Of a stretch of DNA of 64,000 bases, positions 52,442-62,402 are shown one piece after another (position 1 is the stretch's first letter; every line of letters begins with the position of its first letter). The stretch covers positions 1 through 64,000 of the forward strand of contig NZ_JACGWS010000018.1 of assembly GCF_014397005.1 (NCBI RefSeq), given 5' to 3'. The DNA comes from Kordia aestuariivivens. GTDB taxonomy: Bacteria > Bacteroidota > Bacteroidia > Flavobacteriales > Flavobacteriaceae. The translations under genes were made by a program, and so were the position numbers. Below the pieces are notes generated by a model that ran no database searches, was not told the DNA's origin, and saw only the letters and a list, made by a program, of their open reading frames with translations.

Positions 52442-55400
52442 TTATTTTTTCTTGGAAAGAAGCTTCACAATCTGTTCTCTAATACTTTTTCCATCAGTTG
52501 ATGGTGCGGCATTTACTTCAGTTGTGATTCTAAATCCTTTGATTACTTCCTGTCTTGGTTGCGTATTCACATCAATACCATCAAGTACCTCAGCAATCCT
52601 ATCAGGCTGGATAAATAATACGTGTGAAAAATCTTTTACAGAGAGCTTTTGCTTTGCCAATGCTTCAATCTTATCCAAGTGATGTTTATTCTTTGAAATC
52701 ATAACCACAGGAAGATATCCATTGTTTAGACATTTTTTGATGTTCTTCACTTCATATTGAGGCGTATTGGTTATGGATATTTCAAAAGCAATTCGTACCG
52801 CACCTTTTTCTAAGGTAATATCAATTCTTCCGCCTTCTTTTGTTTCTTTTTCAATGGTTGAAATAAAGTTACGCTCCTGTCCTATTTTTTTGATGAGATT
52901 TTGTAAATAGCTATGATCTCTATTTCGCATTGAAACCTCTTCGTCTTCTATTAATTTCTTTTTTTCTGCTTCAGAAATACTTGTTCTCGTTATATCATTG
53001 CGATCATTCTCATCATCTTTTATTACTGTGGTTTGTTCCTTAGTCACTTGCGGTTGTGAACCCTCTTTAACCTCTTCTTTTTGAGTCTTTGTTACAACTT
53101 TGTCTTTGTGATTAGATCCTTTTTTAGGAAGCAGACGTTCTAATAGTTCGTCAATCTCTTTTCTTGGTTTACCATACGTTTTTTGAGAATGCTCAATGAT
53201 TGATTGGCGAATGATATTGGATATATCACTCGTCTCTGATAGTCTTTCAGTAGCAAGATTACAATCATGTTGTGAACTGCCAATACGTATAATGGCTTGT
53301 CCGATTCCTAAGCTTTGAAGATCTGATGCTTCAAAAGAAGAAAAACCATTTTCTAATTGTTTCGCATCACGATCACCCAATCGAAAACAGATTCTCACAT
53401 AGGGATTAGAGATAACCGAATTGAGTATTTTAGGATCGTCAATTTGCGCTAGTTCTTGATGTGCTAATATTAATCCCAAGCCATATTTTCTCGCTCCACT
53501 TAATATCGATGTAATTGATTTGGTCATGAAGTTTTGAAACTCGTCAAGATAGATGTAATACGGATGCCTTTGTTCTTTTGAAAGCTGTTGCCTGCCTTGT
53601 GCTACTTGGTTGAACTTAGAAAGGAATAACGAACCTAAGAGATAGCTGTTATCTTCTCCAATAAGTCCTTGTGATAGTTTGATAAGGACTATCTTTTTTT
53701 GTTCAATGCAGGCTTTAAAATCAACGCCTTGTTTTTGAGCAAACATGTAGCGAATAATCTTTGGACGCAGGAACGTATCAATACGAGTAAGCAATGGTGC
53801 AATGCCTTTTCTCACAAATTGGTATTCGTTATTCCAATAATAGTGAATTGATGGATCGTCAACATGCTCTAAAAAATCTCTTCTAAAATTATCTTCAAGT
53901 AAAAATCGTTTTAATTCAATGAGCGTTCCTCCATGAGAACTTTCCAGGAATGTATTAACCGCTTGAGAAAGTACTGCACTCATATTATCGCCCCATGAGG
54001 TTGCGTAACGTTTGAAAGCAGAAACTAAATCAGAACTCAAGACCATTTTCTCCGCCTCAGTCGTTGCGTGCAGTAAATTGAATCCTATCGGAAAATCAAA
54101 ATTTGATGGATCAATGAGGATCACATCATCTTTTCGGTGTTCAGGAACTCTAAGTAAAATATCTTCAATAATATCTCCGTGCGGATCAAAAAGACAACAG
54201 CCATTTCCGTGCTTCATGTCTTCAATCATCATGTTAGCAATGAGTGTCGATTTACCAACTCCTGTTGAACCAATAATATGTGTGTGGCGTAATCGTGCTT
54301 GGTCATTTAGTCCAACAATATTTGATTCTCCATGATGATGATTAACTCCAAGAATATATTTTCCATTAATATATTCCTGTGGAACTCGCTTGGTCATTCC
54401 TCCTTGAATACCAAGTTTTGAAGAAACCACTGTCTTATTCGGATAGTGAACAAAGGTGCTTAACTCTTTACTATTGAGAATCATCCCAAATCGGTTACTT
54501 ATTCTATCTAATAAGTTATATTTATGAAAATCATAGTCGTATCCCTCATTGGAGATTGGAATCAAGCTGTTGAAATTGGAACGAGACACGCTAGAAATAT
54601 TTCGAGCAAACTCACTTGCTAGGTACTGACTTCGATGGTCATCAGCTCCTTGACTCGCAATACGCATGACGGCACTAAACAATGGTTGTGACACTTTTTC
54701 TTTTGCACAGCTTACCATTTCAGGACTATCAGAAAAAAATGATCCTCCACTTCCATCACTTACCGCATAGGGAATGTCATGTGACCACGGAGCGGTTACT
54801 CCTTTAAATATTATTTGAAAGACAACAACGTCATTTGTTTTCAGTGTGTCTAAGCTAGCAATGATTGACGTTAAAGGGTCAATACTGAATGATTGAGATA
54901 TTTGAATTGGACGAACAAATTCATTCTGTAATCCAAAGTCACATATTGCGATAGTTTGGGTATCATCAAATCCAAGGTTATTAGTATCAATGGGTTTGAG
55001 TATTACAAGAGGAAAATATGCTTTGAGTTGAGATTCGATGCGAACCATATCATTAATACTACTTACAATTTGAATGCTGATACTGTCGTAAGTACCAATT
55101 ATTTCAAATGAAATGTTATGCTCACTAAATGAAAGCATATTGAGAAATTCAGTAGTAATGGCTGATGATATGTCGTAACCTTTGGGAAATGATACTGAAA
55201 TTCCACACAGATTAGGAACTTCATCTACCGACAGAAAGTTGGCTTCAATGATAACCTCCTTTGTTTGTTTCTTTTGTTTTGGTGTATCAAAAATACTTAC
55301 TATCTGATTAAATAGAGAAGGAATTTCACCATCGTCAATATATTCATCATGTGAAAGATTAGCATGATGAAAAGGGAGATATCGCGGTTCTATATGAACG

Positions 55401-55483
55401 GGAGTGCCAAAGAGGTAGTAACCACGACCTTGATACTCCCATTGATAGAAATTAAGGGTTGCTTGTTCGCTTAAAGACAGCAT
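52442..55483 (-). CDS. VirD4/HerA-like conjugative ATPase with C-terminal nuclease-like domain
   Basis: A 1013-residue protein. Residues 1-370 are a beta-rich accessory region. Walker A is at 405-413 ('GSTGVGKST') and Walker B near 645 ('YYIYLDEFQNFM'). 'CCLFDPHGDIIEDIL' and 'GLILAHQELAQI' are typical of type IV coupling proteins and HerA-type DNA pumps. A low-complexity linker (about 785-875) leads to a tail, 'GGRIDITLEKGAVRIAFEISITNTPQYEVKNIKKCLNNGY', with the D...E-x-x arrangement of restriction-endonuclease-like folds. It likely moves element DNA during transfer. No relaxase is seen in the window. Confidence 0.85.
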   Translation of the reverse strand: MLSLSEQATLNFYQWEYQGRGYYLFGTPVHIEPRYLPFHHANLSHDEYIDDGEIPSLFNQIVSIFDTPKQKKQTKEVIIEANFLSVDEVPNLCGISVSFPKGYDISSAITTEFLNMLSFSEHNISFEIIGTYDSISIQIVSSINDMVRIESQLKAYFPLVILKPIDTNNLGFDDTQTIAICDFGLQNEFVRPIQISQSFSIDPLTSIIASLDTLKTNDVVVFQIIFKGVTAPWSHDIPYAVSDGSGGSFFSDSPEMVSCAKEKVSQPLFSAVMRIASQGADDHRSQYLASEFARNISSVSRSNFNSLIPISNEGYDYDFHKYNLLDRISNRFGMILNSKELSTFVHYPNKTVVSSKLGIQGGMTKRVPQEYINGKYILGVNHHHGESNIVGLNDQARLRHTHIIGSTGVGKSTLIANMMIEDMKHGNGCCLFDPHGDIIEDILLRVPEHRKDDVILIDPSNFDFPIGFNLLHATTEAEKMVLSSDLVSAFKRYATSWGDNMSAVLSQAVNTFLESSHGGTLIELKRFLLEDNFRRDFLEHVDDPSIHYYWNNEYQFVRKGIAPLLTRIDTFLRPKIIRYMFAQKQGVDFKACIEQKKIVLIKLSQGLIGEDNSYLLGSLFLSKFNQVAQGRQQLSKEQRHPYYIYLDEFQNFMTKSITSILSGARKYGLGLILAHQELAQIDDPKILNSVISNPYVRICFRLGDRDAKQLENGFSSFEASDLQSLGIGQAIIRIGSSQHDCNLATERLSETSDISNIIRQSIIEHSQKTYGKPRKEIDELLERLLPKKGSNHKDKVVTKTQKEEVKEGSQPQVTKEQTTVIKDDENDRNDITRTSISEAEKKKLIEDEEVSMRNRDHSYLQNLIKKIGQERNFISTIEKETKEGGRIDITLEKGAVRIAFEISITNTPQYEVKNIKKCLNNGYLPVVMISKNKHHLDKIEALAKQKLSVKDFSHVLFIQPDRIAEVLDGIDVNTQPRQEVIKGFRITTEVNAAPSTDGKSIREQIVKLLSKKK

Positions 55484-55486
55484 TCA

Positions 55487-56059
55487 CTAGCGTTTGAATA
55501 TGTTGTTGAGTACCGGTTGCTTTTCAAGTTCGGTTAAGGCACGTACTCCTTTTTCATTCAAAATGTCTTTAATTATTTTTTGAACGGTTGCGTTTGCGTA
55601 GGTCATAAACATGGAAGCCGTATCTATTTTGTAATAGGTTTTTGGGTATAGCTTGTCAGCTAAAAAATTACCCACAAACGGAATACGTTTTATGAGTCTA
55701 TTTGCCAAAGAGTCTTTAGTTAATAACCACCATGAGATAAAGAAGCCTGTTCCAAAAGGAGATGCACATATATCATATTCATACTCTTTCCACATAACTC
55801 TTAAATACTTTCTTTGTCCTGATGTCAATCCACCAATGTTACGATAAATATAGGTTGTAGAAATGCCTTGAATTTCTTTAGATAACAACTCTTTTTTTAC
55901 CTTGTCGTAAAAATCTTCTGATGAGTATTTGAAGCCGTCAATGAGCGTACTCCAATTGGAATGATATTCTCTTATGGCTTTTCCAAAAATGAGTCGGAAA
56001 ATTCCAATGATTATGAGTATAAAGAGAATATTCTGTAATAGGTATATTATTGAAAACAT
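55487..56059 (-). CDS. hypothetical membrane protein of the element
   Basis: A 190-residue protein with an N-terminal membrane helix (about residues 5-27) and a second hydrophobic patch near 100-115 ('GTGFFISWWLLT'). The family is unrecognised. Its stop is 3 bp before the ATPase start, so the two are surely cotranscribed and may form a complex at the membrane. Confidence 0.65.
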   Translation of the reverse strand: MFSIIYLLQNILFILIIIGIFRLIFGKAIREYHSNWSTLIDGFKYSSEDFYDKVKKELLSKEIQGISTTYIYRNIGGLTSGQRKYLRVMWKEYEYDICASPFGTGFFISWWLLTKDSLANRLIKRIPFVGNFLADKLYPKTYYKIDTASMFMTYANATVQKIIKDILNEKGVRALTELEKQPVLNNIFKR

Positions 56060-56086
56060 AAGGCTACTGTAGTTTTTAGTTATTTT

Positions 56087-57076
56087 TTATTGCACACTAA
56101 ATGTTCGTATTTCTCCAACATTGGTAGCTCCATCTTCATCGGTGACATATATCAACCATTGGTAGTCTGAGCCAGATGAGAGATTACCAAGTGTATATTG
56201 TATGTTGTTGCTTTCTTGGAGTAAAACTAAACTTGTTCCTATTTCAGAAGCATATACTCTATATATAAGATTTGAGTTGCTGGTTTCAAGGTCACTTCCT
56301 ATCCATGAAAGTGTTATTGAGTTTCCATTAATGACAGCTTCATCTTGAGGACTTAGGTATTGAAGTTGTGGAATTGAATTCACTACACCATTTCCTTGTG
56401 TATACAAACTTCGCACTTCGCTGAAAGAACTTTCTTGTCCATCAAAAGCTTCTACTTTCCAATACAGAGCCGTTCCTTGTGGTAAATTTAAAGTGTAATT
56501 ATTATTCCCAAATGTATTATATATATCAGGTGAATCATCAAATTGTGGGGATGTATCGATGTGTAATTTATATGTTACCGCATCTCCTTGTGGATCATTC
56601 ACATTATTCCATTGAAAAGTAAGATAACTGTTTGAACATTCTGTTTCATTAATTGGAAAAATGAGCATGGGTTCAAATGGTGGATCGTTGTAACCATCTA
56701 AATAAAATGACCATGTTTGACTGTAATTACTCATGTTATCATTACTGTCAATGGTTCGGACTTTCCAATAGTACGTTTGATTTGGGTAAAAATATGCCGT
56801 TGTACTGTTTGTGGTTGTAAAATGATGATACGGATTATTGAAATTTGGATCTGTGTCACTATACCAACGATAGCCTACAATATCATCATCTGGATCGGTT
56901 GCGTTTGTCCACTCAAAAAACACTTCTTGATCTTCGTATTGTTGTAAAACTGTTGAATTATTACTTGGTAATATTAAGCTTGGTGGATTCGGCGCAACGT
57001 TATTGTTTTCTATTTCATCATCAGTACATGAAGACACAAATATTGCAATTACGAATATGTATAACAATTTTCTCAT
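56087..57076 (-). CDS. lipoprotein with fibronectin type III-like repeats
   Basis: A 329-residue protein with a lipoprotein signal ('VIAIFVSSCTDDE'). Three FN3-like repeats follow, each with 'P..P.L..P.N...V......+.F.W....DPD.D.+.Y..+.DT...F', then 'Y.WKV...D....S..S....F'. It is a surface-anchored, beta-sandwich binding protein. The start overlaps the T9SS gene stop by 4 bp (ATGA), so it belongs to the RHS operon. Confidence 0.8.
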   Translation of the reverse strand: MRKLLYIFVIAIFVSSCTDDEIENNNVAPNPPSLILPSNNSTVLQQYEDQEVFFEWTNATDPDDDIVGYRWYSDTDPNFNNPYHHFTTTNSTTAYFYPNQTYYWKVRTIDSNDNMSNYSQTWSFYLDGYNDPPFEPMLIFPINETECSNSYLTFQWNNVNDPQGDAVTYKLHIDTSPQFDDSPDIYNTFGNNNYTLNLPQGTALYWKVEAFDGQESSFSEVRSLYTQGNGVVNSIPQLQYLSPQDEAVINGNSITLSWIGSDLETSNSNLIYRVYASEIGTSLVLLQESNNIQYTLGNLSSGSDYQWLIYVTDEDGATNVGEIRTFSVQ

Positions 57077-58005
57077 TGCTTGATAATTTTGAACGTTTGG
57101 TTATTAACCGAAGGGATTTTAACAATGTATACGCCCGATGGAAGTGATTCGATATTAATGTTAGTTTTTCCGTCTTGAATGGTTGGTGTAAAGTTTCCAA
57201 CTTGTTTTCCATTGATATCAAAGAGCTGAATGTTGATATCGTTTTCTTTGTATGAAGCAGGCATTGAAAAGAATAGCATTTTTTTTGTTGGATTCGGATA
57301 CAGCGTAATTATCTCAGATACGTTTAATATTTCTGTATATTTTCCTTCACAGGCTTTTGAGGATGTTATTTCTAAAACATCTCCATGTTTCCCTTCAAAG
57401 TTAAAACTTGAATCACTGGTTGTACCAATAACTTCTCCGTTGATTGTTATCGTATATGGAGTTGTTCCGTGAATGAAATCTATATGAAAACTATTGCCGT
57501 TGTTTGCTATTCTATTCACAATTTCTAAAGGCTCTGGTTCGTCAATGTTGAGAATAAAGGTTTTTTGAAATATAGTTTCAGGAATATCTTGAATCATTAT
57601 GTAGAGATAGTATTCTCCGCCATCTAAATTATCAAACTGCAATTCCCAGTTATTTATAGCTTGCGAAGTGATTGTCTGCGCTACATTGCTATCGCTATTT
57701 ACCAAGCGAGCTACGTATACATTTTTTCTTAACGCTTCAATAATGACACTTCCGTCGTTTGAATTGATACAGCTTAAACCAATAGCATTTACCGTAAAGT
57801 TGTTGTACGGGAGTTCAACATCTACTGTTCTACCTAAACGATTACCTAAATTATCATAGCTATATTCATAAACGATTCCGCTATAAAAAACAACCTTTAC
57901 CAAACGGTTGAGGTTGTCATATTCGTATACTCTTTGCTCTTCGTGAACTTGTGCGAAGAGTGTGATTGGGATGAGAAATAGTAGTATTTGTATTATATTT
58001 TTCAT
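57073..58005 (-). CDS. T9SS-sorted protein with RHS-like YD repeats at the N terminus
   Basis: A 310-residue secreted protein. A signal peptide ('MKNIIQILLFLIPITLFAQ') is followed by two YD repeats ('YEYDNLNRLVKVVFYSG', 'YEYSYDNLGNRLGRTV'), the repeat unit of RHS proteins. Beta domains follow, and the last 80 residues ('LYPNPTKKMLFFSMP...LPSGVYIVKIPSVNNQTFKIIKQ') are a type A T9SS sorting domain. The start of this protein may derive from an RHS gene. It lies directly after the immunity candidate and overlaps the FN3 lipoprotein gene by 4 bp. Confidence 0.85.
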   Translation of the reverse strand: MKNIIQILLFLIPITLFAQVHEEQRVYEYDNLNRLVKVVFYSGIVYEYSYDNLGNRLGRTVDVELPYNNFTVNAIGLSCINSNDGSVIIEALRKNVYVARLVNSDSNVAQTITSQAINNWELQFDNLDGGEYYLYIMIQDIPETIFQKTFILNIDEPEPLEIVNRIANNGNSFHIDFIHGTTPYTITINGEVIGTTSDSSFNFEGKHGDVLEITSSKACEGKYTEILNVSEIITLYPNPTKKMLFFSMPASYKENDINIQLFDINGKQVGNFTPTIQDGKTNINIESLPSGVYIVKIPSVNNQTFKIIKQ

Positions 58006-58278
58006 TTAATTCATTTTTAATTGATGTAGTTTTTTAGCAACAATATTTAACTGCTCAGCAGTAGATGAAATACCTCCTAATTCTTTTTTTTCTATTTTCT
58101 TCAATAGTCTAATAATTTTAGATTCACTTTCCTTTTTGTTAATTAGTTTTATTAATAAACTTAAATACCTGTCATACTCATCTTCAGCAGTAGAAATATA
58201 AGTAGCATTAAGTGGGTCCCAATCGTTATTTAATATATTTCTAACACAAGAAATGATATGATTTTCCTTATTATTCAT
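58006..58278 (-). CDS. candidate immunity protein for the RHS toxin
   Basis: A 90-residue acidic, helical protein. 'LNNDWDPLNATYISTAEDEYDRYLSLLIKLINKKESESKIIRLLKKIEKKELGG' resembles the small 'WDP....DEYD.Y...+..LI' proteins related to DUF1871 that sit after toxins. Its start overlaps the RHS stop by 4 bp (ATGA), the normal place for an immunity gene. Binding to the toxin is inference. Confidence 0.65.
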   Translation of the reverse strand: MNNKENHIISCVRNILNNDWDPLNATYISTAEDEYDRYLSLLIKLINKKESESKIIRLLKKIEKKELGGISSTAEQLNIVAKKLHQLKMN

Positions 58279-61200
58279 AATTTATTTAAGATATTTAATA
58301 TTTCAGGTTTAAACATTGAGCGTGGATATGTAGTAATAAGCTCCCCAAATGAATCTAATACAACTGCTGCTTTTTCAGTTAGGTACAAAAACCGTTTACC
58401 CCCGCTTTGTTCTAATACTAATAATGGATAGCTAATGGTATCATTTATCAAATCATTTGAAACATTTCTAGATACTGTTTGTTTAATACCATGACCAGAA
58501 AAACTAGATAAACTAATATTCGGTTTATTTACTACAGTTCCTAATTTTCCGAAATTCATCCCTAACAATGACGAGCTTTTTAATGAGGTTGATAAAACAG
58601 TAGCTCCAGTTCTAGATGCTTTATAAGTCCTATACAAGTTTTTCGCTCCTGATATAACTCCAACTCCTGAAGCCCCAACAACAGCATCAATCCCTGCCTG
58701 TTTCCAAGAATAATCTTGCCCTGTTAAAACTGAAAGACCATAACCTATACCAACATTTACAGCAGCTCCTGCCACATAATTCCAAAACTTACCATTACTA
58801 TCTATCTTACTAATCGGATTGTTATCCGCATACGGATATAAATTCGTACTCCAAATAGGGTCTTGAGTTAAGAATCTTCCAATACTTGCATCATAATATC
58901 GTGCCCGAATGTAATAGAGACCTTTATCTCCATCGTCTTCAATGATACCATACTTCCCTAAAAATGTAAATGGATTGTTGTCAGGATTGTATCCAACGCT
59001 AAAACGCTTTACATTCCCAAAATCATCATAAACGTAGTCTCTGATTCGTTCTCCATCTTGATTGCTGACTACTACAACATTTCCACGTAAGTCTCCATGA
59101 TAGTAACGAATAAAGCCAGTTGATGAGATACTTGCCTCCAAACCTAAACCATAGATATGATTACTGAGCACATTCGATCCACTAGCATTCGTTTCTTGGA
59201 TAATATTTTGAGCTAAAATATCCCAAATATAACGTCGCGTTCCTAGATTGGACGTATGTGTCTTTGACACTCTATTTCCATAGGCATCATAAGTAAAGCT
59301 AAAATTTTCACTACTTGCTGATCGGCTGATAAGTTGGTCGTCTATGTTGTATGTATGTGTTGCATATCCATCAGAAATTAAATTTCCGTCATCATTGAAT
59401 AAATATGATCCTTCTATGTGGTTATTTTCATTGTAACTGAAGTTTTGTTCGTTGGTATTAGGGCTAAAATGTAAGTGCTCATAGGTTACTTCATATTCAA
59501 CATCTTGAAGAATAATATTTCCCCTGTTATCAATTTCAATAGCTTCTTTGTAAAGCGGATTGTTATTTATTCCTGTGTGATTTACTCCTGTTTTCCTGCC
59601 TGCTTCATCATAAAAAAAGTGAGTTCTCACTCCATTTCCATAAATAATGTCACTAATTAAATCATCGTTTCGATACTGATATTCTGCGATGGTTGTATTA
59701 CTTCCATTGATTCTTGCTCGTACACGTATTAATCTATTTTTAGCATCGTAGGTATATCGTGCTTCTACCGATACGCCCGAACTTGAACTTGGATATACTA
59801 TTTTGGTAATGTTTCCAACATCATCATAGTCATACGTTACCGTTTCATTGGTATCGTCATTTACGACTTCATCCAATCTATTTAATGGATCATAATCGAA
59901 ATTATATCGAATATCATTTGTTGCAATGCTTTTGATTAAGTCTTTTCTTTTTCCTGTGCCATAATAATCAATATCAGTAATCGTTCCTACATCATTGAGT
60001 TTTCCATCACTTAGATAATCATATTCTATTTGTATTCCGCTTGGCTTGATATATTTATCCAAAGTTCCATCATCATTATAGATATATTGTTTTACTAATG
60101 AACCGAAGGTTTCACTTGTTAGCTGATCTTTATCATTATAAGTAAAACCTGTTTCAATGTTATTGGCATTAATGATAGAAACCATGTTGTCGTTTGCATC
60201 ATAATCAAAACTTGTCGTAAGTCCGCCAATATTGGTATGGCTTAATAGATTATCATTAGCATCGTAGCTATATGATGAAGTCTGCCCGTTGATCGTTTTT
60301 GACAACATTCTATTTACGCCATCATAGGTAAATGATGATGTTAGATTTTCTGGAGCCGTAATGGTAGAAACCGCACCATCGTTTTCATAGGTATAGTTAA
60401 CCGTGATTCCTTCTTGGTTGGTAATAGCGGTTAATTGTCCATAAGTATCGTACGTTAAGTACACATAGTGTCCTAAGGCATCTTCAATTGAAGTGAGATT
60501 ACTGTTATTGTCATAATTGAAGTACGTATTATTTCCGTTTGCATCTTCATAACGTATAAGATTGTTGTCATTGTCATACCAAAAATCTTCATCCGTAATG
60601 CCTTCTTTTTGTATTTCCGTTACATTTCCTCTATCGTCATATTCATAATCGATATCTAAACCGTTAAGGTCAACATTGGTTGGTAATAAGGGAGTTAAAC
60701 TTGATGAAGCAGAAGGATACGTAATGTCTAAATCGTTTACATTATCTTGAAACTGGGTAATCATTCCATCTCCATTGAATTCATAGTGATAGTTTTGATT
60801 TCCTCCATTCGGCATTGGCATTAAAACATTCGCCGTAATAGGATTGGTAACTCCATAATTAAAGATAACATTGATGTCTACGGGATCGTTGCCATTTATA
60901 GTATATTGTTTAAGTTTTCCGTCTTCATCTACATCGTATTCAGCTTCAATAGTATTGTTTCTTGGGAGTCTTACTTTTTTTAGTAAAAATCGTTTATATT
61001 GATGTTGTTCAACAATACCTTCATCATTGGTTAGATAGTAATACCTTGTTCTTTGATCTTTGGCATCATAAAAGTTTTTTAAACGCTCTTCATTGTATGT
61101 AAATCGTATAACTCTTCCTATGGGATCAGTTATGTAATCAATATAATCGGTATTGTTATGGTAGAAGAAATTCAGGCGTTTACCCGAAGGCGCTTCAACG

Positions 61201-62309
61201 TATTCAATACGCTCAAGATCATCTTCTTCCGCTGATTCATACCCAATTATAATTTTATTATCATTCTTATCTTTAATCTCTACCAAATAGAAAATGTCTA
61301 AATCGTTATCAATCTTTTCAAAAGTGTAGCGTGTTTGATCTTTAGTTTTTATACTCAAGATAATATCACCCGTACCGTAAGTGAAATTATCATAAACCCC
61401 TTTTGTCACATATTCCAAATCGGTATCATTCCAAATATGAATTGTCCCATCTGACCAAATAATATAGAAATAATCAATTCCATCTTGTCCTACATTATTT
61501 TCTCTAATGACATAAGAGTTATACGTGTGTGTCCAACCACGACTTAAGGGCTTTATGGGAAAATACGATTCGGGAAGTTCTACCATTTGTGTACTATAGT
61601 AGTGCGAGAAGTTTAAATTTAATTTTCTATCGGGAATCACAAAACTATTTTTAGCGTAGTGACTAAATACACCTTGTTCTAAACCGCGAGCCATCCCAAG
61701 GTTTTGAGGTGTATAATTATTTGGCATGAAATAATTATTTGGATTTAAAAGTGTTGAATTTGAAACTGGATGAAAGTTTGAATTCATTACCCGTGAGATA
61801 ATGGTTTGCATTTCATTGAACGTTATCCCATAATCTCCATTGAAATTGCTTCCAAATAAACCATCAAGAAAGTTTCTATCGTCAGCTTCATTTATGTAAC
61901 CGAAGTAAGGATTACTTTGGCTGATATCGTTAAAAGGAACTGAACCTGTATCGTCTGGCTGAATATCCCACGCTTCCATGATGACTGCTAGTGCTTCATA
62001 TCTACTTACCGTTCCTGTTGGAAGAAAATAACCATTAGAAGAAAGGTGGCTAAGAACCGTTATTCCGTCATTATAATCAAGGTAGCTTAATACACGTATT
62101 TTCTTATCTATTGTTGGATTAGAACTGTACAGATCAAGATATGGAACAGGATAATTGATTGAAGGGTAATCAATAGGATTATTATAATCATAAACTCGGT
62201 CATATACATAAGTTGCTAATCCCCAACGAGGAACACAGTTATTTGTACATTGCGAATAAATATGTTGTGAACAGAGTAAAAGAAAAAAGAGGAGTAATTT
62301 TTTGTACAT
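58275..62309 (-). CDS. RHS-repeat polymorphic toxin with SLH-like domain
   Basis: A 1344-residue protein. A signal peptide covers 1-20. Residues about 95-178 resemble S-layer homology repeats ('TGTVSRYEALAVIMEAWDI', 'PFNDISQSNPYFGYINEADDRNFLDGLFG', 'YGITFNEMQTIISRV'). From about 220 there is a DUF6531-like start ('HYYSTQMVELPES...GWTHTYNSYVI'), then many YD repeats to the RHS core end ('KGLYYIRARYYDASIGRFLTQDPIWSTNLYPYADNNPISKIDSNG'). The final 170 residues are a variable tip; 'HGIKQTVSRNVSNDLINDTISYPLLVLEQSGGKRFLYLTEKAAVVLD' loosely suggests a BECR-fold RNase. The RHS shell should encapsulate the tip. Confidence 0.88.
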   Translation of the reverse strand: MYKKLLLFFLLLCSQHIYSQCTNNCVPRWGLATYVYDRVYDYNNPIDYPSINYPVPYLDLYSSNPTIDKKIRVLSYLDYNDGITVLSHLSSNGYFLPTGTVSRYEALAVIMEAWDIQPDDTGSVPFNDISQSNPYFGYINEADDRNFLDGLFGSNFNGDYGITFNEMQTIISRVMNSNFHPVSNSTLLNPNNYFMPNNYTPQNLGMARGLEQGVFSHYAKNSFVIPDRKLNLNFSHYYSTQMVELPESYFPIKPLSRGWTHTYNSYVIRENNVGQDGIDYFYIIWSDGTIHIWNDTDLEYVTKGVYDNFTYGTGDIILSIKTKDQTRYTFEKIDNDLDIFYLVEIKDKNDNKIIIGYESAEEDDLERIEYVEAPSGKRLNFFYHNNTDYIDYITDPIGRVIRFTYNEERLKNFYDAKDQRTRYYYLTNDEGIVEQHQYKRFLLKKVRLPRNNTIEAEYDVDEDGKLKQYTINGNDPVDINVIFNYGVTNPITANVLMPMPNGGNQNYHYEFNGDGMITQFQDNVNDLDITYPSASSSLTPLLPTNVDLNGLDIDYEYDDRGNVTEIQKEGITDEDFWYDNDNNLIRYEDANGNNTYFNYDNNSNLTSIEDALGHYVYLTYDTYGQLTAITNQEGITVNYTYENDGAVSTITAPENLTSSFTYDGVNRMLSKTINGQTSSYSYDANDNLLSHTNIGGLTTSFDYDANDNMVSIINANNIETGFTYNDKDQLTSETFGSLVKQYIYNDDGTLDKYIKPSGIQIEYDYLSDGKLNDVGTITDIDYYGTGKRKDLIKSIATNDIRYNFDYDPLNRLDEVVNDDTNETVTYDYDDVGNITKIVYPSSSSGVSVEARYTYDAKNRLIRVRARINGSNTTIAEYQYRNDDLISDIIYGNGVRTHFFYDEAGRKTGVNHTGINNNPLYKEAIEIDNRGNIILQDVEYEVTYEHLHFSPNTNEQNFSYNENNHIEGSYLFNDDGNLISDGYATHTYNIDDQLISRSASSENFSFTYDAYGNRVSKTHTSNLGTRRYIWDILAQNIIQETNASGSNVLSNHIYGLGLEASISSTGFIRYYHGDLRGNVVVVSNQDGERIRDYVYDDFGNVKRFSVGYNPDNNPFTFLGKYGIIEDDGDKGLYYIRARYYDASIGRFLTQDPIWSTNLYPYADNNPISKIDSNGKFWNYVAGAAVNVGIGYGLSVLTGQDYSWKQAGIDAVVGASGVGVISGAKNLYRTYKASRTGATVLSTSLKSSSLLGMNFGKLGTVVNKPNISLSSFSGHGIKQTVSRNVSNDLINDTISYPLLVLEQSGGKRFLYLTEKAAVVLDSFGELITTYPRSMFKPEILNILNKL

Positions 62310-62402
62310 ATTGATACACTTTTTAAGGTTTACATGTGCTCAATACTAATGAAAACTCTTTATAAAAAAGTACGGTTTTAACCTTTAGTGATGAATAATT
62401 TC

